Source of the DNA: Gammaproteobacteria bacterium
GTDB lineage: Bacteria; Pseudomonadota; Gammaproteobacteria; SZUA-152
Length of the DNA: 5,591 bases
Direction: 5' to 3'
Assembly (NCBI GenBank): GCA_024762755.1
Contig: JANTGX010000160.1
Coordinates: forward strand, 1-5,591
The translations under genes and the position numbers were made by a program. A model generated the notes under the pieces. That model was given only the letters and a program-made list of their open reading frames with translations, had not been told where the DNA came from and made no database searches. Within the stretch, counting starts at the first letter, position 1; each line of letters begins with the position of its first letter. Of this stretch, positions 1 to 5,591 are shown piece by piece.

Positions 1-21
1 TGTCAGGAGGCTTGGCGGGGA

Positions 22-38
22 GGGTTCGGGGAGAACCC
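22..38. repeat. Small inverted repeat downstream of valS
   Basis: GGGTTC (22-27) pairs with GAACCC (33-38) across a 5-base loop. In such GC-rich DNA a 6-bp match can occur by chance. No gene is seen in 1-93: I find no convincing start on either strand here and no end of a plus-strand gene. Confidence 0.25.
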
Positions 39-61
39 GCGGAGGGGCAGGCCCTGTGGGG

Positions 62-88
62 ATCCCCTCGCCCGGGGGGCGAGGGGAT
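62..88 (-). terminator. Strong GC-rich hairpin just after the valS stop, possible terminator
   Basis: ATCCCCTCGCC (62-72) is perfectly complementary to GGCGAGGGGAT (78-88). A further C-G pair (73/77) gives a 12-bp stem with a 3-base loop. The hairpin begins 5 bases past the valS stop codon. Neither strand has a T run after the stem, so it is not a textbook Rho-independent terminator. It may stabilise the 3' end or work together with Rho. A second, weaker hairpin (GGGTTC/GAACCC, 22-38) lies further downstream. Confidence 0.5.
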
Positions 89-93
89 GGTGC

Positions 94-2916
<2,823 letters not shown>

Positions 2917-2957
2917 GGAGGTCTGCCGCCGTCTGCGTGGGAAAAATGAGGCGCACA

Positions 2958-2963
2958 AGTATA
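2958..2963 (-). promoter_or_regulatory. valS: Candidate -10 box of a valS promoter
   Basis: The minus strand reads TATACT here, five of six matches to the sigma-70 -10 consensus, in the AT-richest part of the 92-base gap between the kinase stop and the valS start. Transcription would begin near 2950-2951 and give a leader of about 35 bases. The hexamer 17 bases further upstream is GGCCGG, which does not resemble TTGACA, so the promoter would be weak, activator-assisted, or read by another mechanism. The leader is too short for a T-box or similar riboswitch. Confidence 0.45.
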
Positions 2964-2973
2964 CCCGAATCCC

Positions 2974-2996
2974 CCCGCCACCGGCCGTGTGGCGGG
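2974..2996. repeat. GC-rich inverted repeat between kinase gene and valS
   Basis: CCCGCCAC (2974-2981) pairs perfectly with GTGGCGGG (2989-2996) around a 7-base loop. It starts 12 bases past the kinase stop codon, so it could be a transcript hairpin ending or attenuating the two-component operon, although no T run follows. It also covers the position where the valS -35 element should be, so a protein-binding site is an alternative reading. Confidence 0.45.
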
Positions 2997-3008
2997 CCGT
3001 GGTTGGAC

Positions 3009-4607
3009 TCAGTCGCGATAGGCCTCGGTGCCCTCGAAGTGGCGCCCGAGTCCCTCGGTGTCGTCCAGGGCATCGTCGGCCATCTGGTGATAATCCGGCT
3101 CGAGACGCGATTGGGCGCTGGGCAGGGCGACGGTGAAGCGCACGCCGCTCACGTCCAGCGGGCGAAAGGCGAGTTTCTGTTGGGTCTTCTGCGGGGTGAT
3201 CTGCAGGCTCCAACGCGGGTGGTCCGGCTCCTGCGGATCGAGGATGAGGCACTCACCGCCGTGCGTGGCCGGCCGCAGGCTGCAGGTCTGCTGGGTGGAA
3301 CGGGCGGTGAGTTCGATACCGATGATGGGTTGACGGAAGCGATACTCGCGCTGCGGCGCGTGTCCCTCGGCAGGCGTCAGGCGGCAGCGTGGCGTCTGAC
3401 GTGTATCCAGTTCGGTCTCGATGATCTCGGTCAGTTTCTCGCCGTCGGCGAGTTCGATGCGGATGACGTAGGTCTCCGCCCGGTTAGCGACGTTCTCCAC
3501 CTGGATCTCGCCCTCGTAGCCCTTGGCGATCTCGTGCACGAAATACAGCCCCAAGCCCTTGCCGCTGTGCTCGCGCACACGCTTGCTGGAATAGCCGAGC
3601 TGGAAGATCTTCTCGCGGGCCTCGTCGTTGATGCCCGGACCCTTGTTGTAGAGGGAGAGCACGATGCGTCCGTGTGCTTCGTACAGGCGCAGGGCGACCC
3701 GCGCGTGACGGTTTCGGCTGCGTTTCTTCTCGCCGTAGAAGAGGGCGTTGTTGATCAGGTTTTCTGCCAACAGGACCAGGTAGTCAGGTTCGCCGAGGAG
3801 GACGCCGGTGGGCGCCATGTGCAGGCGGAAGCGCGCATCCTCGTAGTGATAGGTCAGGTCCTCGGCCACCGCCTGGGGCGGCAGCGCCTCTTCTTCGAGG
3901 AAGCCACGCACCGCCTTGAGCACGGCCTGGCGGGGAACGAAGGTGGGCGAGAAGGGCGACGGTTCCGTGCGGGGGGTCTCGCCGGTGAGTTGTTGTTGGT
4001 AGAACTGTTCCTCGTGTTCGTACAGGCGATTGGCGATGTAGAGGGCGATATTGTCGGTGGTGGAGAGGTCCAGCAAGACCCACAGGTAGGTCATGGCATC
4101 GAGGGCATCTTCGATGGCTTCCGCCCCTGCCGCATCGGCGGTCTGACGGGCCCGATGCAAGGCGGCGATCACCTTGTCGTAGCAGATCACCCCGTTGTGC
4201 CGCACCTCGGCGGCGATGTTGCGGAAATGCAGGAACTTTTCGTCGTACTCGATGTGCTCCAGCAGGCGATCGCTGATGAACAGCTTGAGCTTGTCGGTAT
4301 GGTCCGAATATTTTCCCACCTTGTGTTGCAATTGTTGCTTGCTCTGCAGCAGTTCGCGCACCTGTCGTGCGTGGGCGGCGCCCTGTGCCTCGCAGGCCCG
4401 GCGGGCCTGATGCACGCGGCGTAGGTCGACGAGCACGCTGGCGCTCAGCAGCAGCAGGGCGAGCAGCGGGTAGCCGGGGGCGAACAGGGCATCGGGCAGG
4501 GCATAGTGGGCCCGCAGTGCCGGCTCGGCATCGGCGTACAGGTAGACGGCGACGAGCAGGGCGGTGAGCATGCTCGGCCAGGGATGGGCGGCGGTGGCGT
4601 GTGACAT
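3009..4607 (-). CDS. Membrane-anchored sensor histidine kinase with unusual DHp region and C-terminal extension
   Basis: Probable inner-membrane histidine kinase of 532 aa, partner of the response regulator encoded just upstream. Seen: hydrophobic segments at about 10-26 and 45-61 with a loop of roughly 18 residues between them; a charged, Gln-rich helical stretch, about 62-110; a helical region, about 125-206, that should be the dimerisation/phosphotransfer part; then a clear HATPase domain from about 220. Its N box is ENLINNA (282-288), G1 box NKGPGI (321-326, Asn where Asp is usual), F box IFQLGYSSK (334-342) and G2 box GKGLGL (349-354). Residues 385-532 form an extra beta-rich tail that I do not recognise. 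No standard H box (HE/HD followed by R/L-P) is present; H137 in EVRHN is the best phosphoacceptor candidate and H198 is a second. An alternative ATG at 4637 gives 542 aa and overlaps the regulator stop by 8 bases; it has GGTGG nine bases upstream, so the start is uncertain. The signal is unknown. Confidence 0.9.
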   Translation of the reverse strand: MSHATAAHPWPSMLTALLVAVYLYADAEPALRAHYALPDALFAPGYPLLALLLLSASVLVDLRRVHQARRACEAQGAAHARQVRELLQSKQQLQHKVGKYSDHTDKLKLFISDRLLEHIEYDEKFLHFRNIAAEVRHNGVICYDKVIAALHRARQTADAAGAEAIEDALDAMTYLWVLLDLSTTDNIALYIANRLYEHEEQFYQQQLTGETPRTEPSPFSPTFVPRQAVLKAVRGFLEEEALPPQAVAEDLTYHYEDARFRLHMAPTGVLLGEPDYLVLLAENLINNALFYGEKKRSRNRHARVALRLYEAHGRIVLSLYNKGPGINDEAREKIFQLGYSSKRVREHSGKGLGLYFVHEIAKGYEGEIQVENVANRAETYVIRIELADGEKLTEIIETELDTRQTPRCRLTPAEGHAPQREYRFRQPIIGIELTARSTQQTCSLRPATHGGECLILDPQEPDHPRWSLQITPQKTQQKLAFRPLDVSGVRFTVALPSAQSRLEPDYHQMADDALDDTEGLGRHFEGTEAYRD

Positions 4608-4629
4608 GGTCTCGTTTCGCTTTATCGGC

Positions 4630-5439
4630 TTAGGCATCCGGCTTTTCCACCAGCCACTGATAGGCGCCGTCGCCACTGAAGGTGACGATGCCACTACCCT
4701 GCCGGCATCTCTGCATGAAGCTGCCCTGCCCACCCTCGGCGGCGTCGAAGGCCCGGCGCAGGGTCTTGATGTGTTGGCGATAGGTGGCATGGGCGTAGTC
4801 CGCCGGGGCGCCGTGCAGGTAATCACCCATTTGTGCCGTGCTCACCGGCCGTGGCGAGCGTTCCAGCAAACAGCGCAGCATCTTGCGCGGCGTGGGTGCG
4901 AGGGGGCGGCGGGGATTGTCGGGATTCATCAGCCTTACGCCGTGCCAGAAGATCTGCCATGTGGCGGTATCCAAGCGCAGGCCGCCGGAGACCAGCACCC
5001 CCTCGGGCATGCCCTGGGCCGGCGCCGCCTGCAGGGCCGCCTGGCGCAGGGCTGCCTTGAGCCGCCAGCAGAGCACTTCTTCGACATTGGGCTGGTGTTT
5101 GGCGATGAAGTCGCGCGCCGCGTGCTGCATCAAGGCATCGCGCTCCAGCTCGGTGCCGCTGTGTTCGGAGAGAAAGACGATGGGCAGGCCGGGCCACTTT
5201 TTCTGCAGCGCACTGGAAATGGAAAAACCGGCCTGGTCGTAGCCGTTCATGTGAGCGTCGAGGATGGCGATATCGGGGGCGTCCTCTGCCGTTGCCAGGG
5301 CGATGTGCTGGCGCGCCTGATCGGAGAACCGGAAGACCTGGAGGTGGTTGTCACCACTGTCGAGGTCGGCGCCGAGCAGCAGCGGGCGAAACCGCTCGAC
5401 CCAGTGCGACTGGTCCTCCACCCAGAATATCCGTGCCAT
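4630..5439 (-). CDS. OmpR/PhoB-type response regulator (receiver plus winged-helix DNA-binding domain)
   Basis: Cytoplasmic transcription regulator of 269 aa, predicted target of the neighbouring kinase. The receiver spans about 1-125: it begins ARIFWVEDQ with acidic residues E8 and D9, has phosphoacceptor D61 in AILDAHM, switch residue S91 in VFLSEHSG, F111 at the aromatic switch position, and conserved K114 in DFIAKHQ. A linker rich in Ala, Gln and Pro (about 130-147) leads to a winged helix, about 148-262, with the opening GGLRLDTATWQIFWHG, the LAPTPRKMLRCLLE helix, the recognition-helix stretch ATYRQHIKTLRRAF (218-231) and a terminal hairpin ending GDGAYQW. The order matches the OmpR/PhoB family. 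The start at 5439 places the receiver's first strand at the N-terminus and has GGA eight bases upstream. Upstream alternatives are ATG at 5484 (284 aa) and GTG at 5562 (310 aa); neither has a clear ribosome site and the added residues look non-coding. The kinase follows after 22 bases. DNA targets are unknown. Confidence 0.92.
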   Translation of the reverse strand: MARIFWVEDQSHWVERFRPLLLGADLDSGDNHLQVFRFSDQARQHIALATAEDAPDIAILDAHMNGYDQAGFSISSALQKKWPGLPIVFLSEHSGTELERDALMQHAARDFIAKHQPNVEEVLCWRLKAALRQAALQAAPAQGMPEGVLVSGGLRLDTATWQIFWHGVRLMNPDNPRRPLAPTPRKMLRCLLERSPRPVSTAQMGDYLHGAPADYAHATYRQHIKTLRRAFDAAEGGQGSFMQRCRQGSGIVTFSGDGAYQWLVEKPDA

Positions 5440-5474
5440 GTCGTCGATCCATCCGCATTGTTGAAGGGCCCTGA

Positions 5475-5498
5475 CGGTATCCATGGTAACCAATACCG
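5475..5498. promoter_or_regulatory. Inverted repeat CGGTAT-N12-ATACCG upstream of the response regulator
   Basis: Two perfect 6-base arms (5475-5480 and 5493-5498) lie 36-59 bases before the chosen regulator start. Smaller palindromes, CCATGG (5481-5486) and TGGTAACCA (5484-5492), occupy the spacer, and AGGGCCCT (5465-5472) lies just outside. The position suits an operator, perhaps for the regulator itself, but there is no direct evidence of binding. It would fall within coding sequence if the ATG at 5484 or the GTG at 5562 were the true start. Confidence 0.3.
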
Positions 5499-5544
5499 GT
5501 GGCGAATAGTGTGACCCAGGCGCTATCGGCGGCGACGGCTGGCT

Positions 5545-5564
5545 CCGTGATGTCTTGTTCACGG
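5545..5564. repeat. Inverted repeat CCGTGA-N8-TCACGG upstream of the response regulator
   Basis: Perfect 6-base arms (5545-5550 and 5559-5564) are separated by 8 bases, about 105 bases ahead of the regulator start. Read on the plus strand, the hairpin is followed by ATTTTTA (5566-5572), resembling a weak intrinsic terminator, yet no plus-strand gene is seen to use it. Read as DNA it could be an operator. The rest of 5440-5591 shows no convincing sigma-70 promoter; TGTAAAAAT on the minus strand near 5566-5574 is at best a poor extended -10 whose -35 would fall at the window edge. Confidence 0.3.
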
Positions 5565-5591
5565 GATTTTTACATCGCCTTGCTAAAACGT

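Noticed and set aside
2917..3252. N-terminal extension of valS by 112 codons
   Set aside because: It overlaps the end of the kinase gene, is rich in Pro and Arg with no similarity to ValRS, and would leave the family-typical N-terminus internal.
2937..4424. 495-residue open frame on the plus strand opposite the kinase gene
   Set aside because: It is antisense to the kinase with its clear N, G1, F and G2 boxes; the frame is open because of GC-rich codon use and shows no domain of its own.
4564..5514. 316-residue open frame on the plus strand opposite the response regulator
   Set aside because: It covers the regulator in antisense, has no recognisable family features, and has no good ribosome site.
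5550..5591. Possible plus-strand gene start (ATG at 5550, open to the window edge)
   Set aside because: Only 14 codons are visible, there is no convincing ribosome site, and it overlaps the inverted repeat; nothing supports it beyond an open frame.
5570..5591. Possible tail of an upstream minus-strand gene ending at TAA (5570-5572) or TAG (5583-5585)
   Set aside because: Fewer than 8 codons are in the window, so neither frame can be judged.

Overview
The window carries three complete genes, all on the minus strand. In transcription order (right to left) they are an OmpR-type response regulator (4630-5439), a membrane-anchored sensor histidine kinase (3009-4607) and valyl-tRNA synthetase valS (94-2916). 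The DNA is GC-rich. The ValRS has the compact length (940 aa) and C-terminal coiled coil of proteobacterial enzymes. Together these suggest a high-GC gammaproteobacterium, possibly a Chromatiales- or Thioalkalivibrio-like lineage. The lineage is inferred from general appearance and has not been tested by a search.

Layout: 1-93 is non-coding as far as I can see and holds a strong 11-12 bp hairpin just past the valS stop. valS fills 94-2916. A 92-base gap (2917-3008) separates valS from the kinase. It contains a GC-rich hairpin and a good -10 hexamer (TATACT), so valS probably has its own promoter. The kinase and regulator genes are separated by only 22 bases, or overlap by 8 if an upstream kinase start is used, so they almost certainly form one operon. 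Bases 5440-5591 upstream of the regulator hold two separate perfect inverted repeats that could be operators or transcript structures.

How the genes work together: the kinase is expected to sit in the inner membrane through two N-terminal hydrophobic segments and to phosphorylate the receiver Asp61 of the regulator, which would then bind DNA through its winged helix. The signal and target genes are unknown. valS is a housekeeping gene with no obvious functional link to the pair. The usual gammaproteobacterial order, as I recall it, is pepA-holC-valS, so a two-component pair directly upstream of valS is atypical.

The most unusual content is in the two-component pair. The kinase has a clear HATPase domain but no textbook phosphorylation-site box, almost no periplasmic sensor, and an unassigned beta-rich tail of about 140 residues after the ATPase core. 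The receiver keeps its catalytic residues but lacks the usual Pro after the conserved Lys and the usual LPGxDG loop. I see no mobile element, CRISPR array, tRNA or rRNA.
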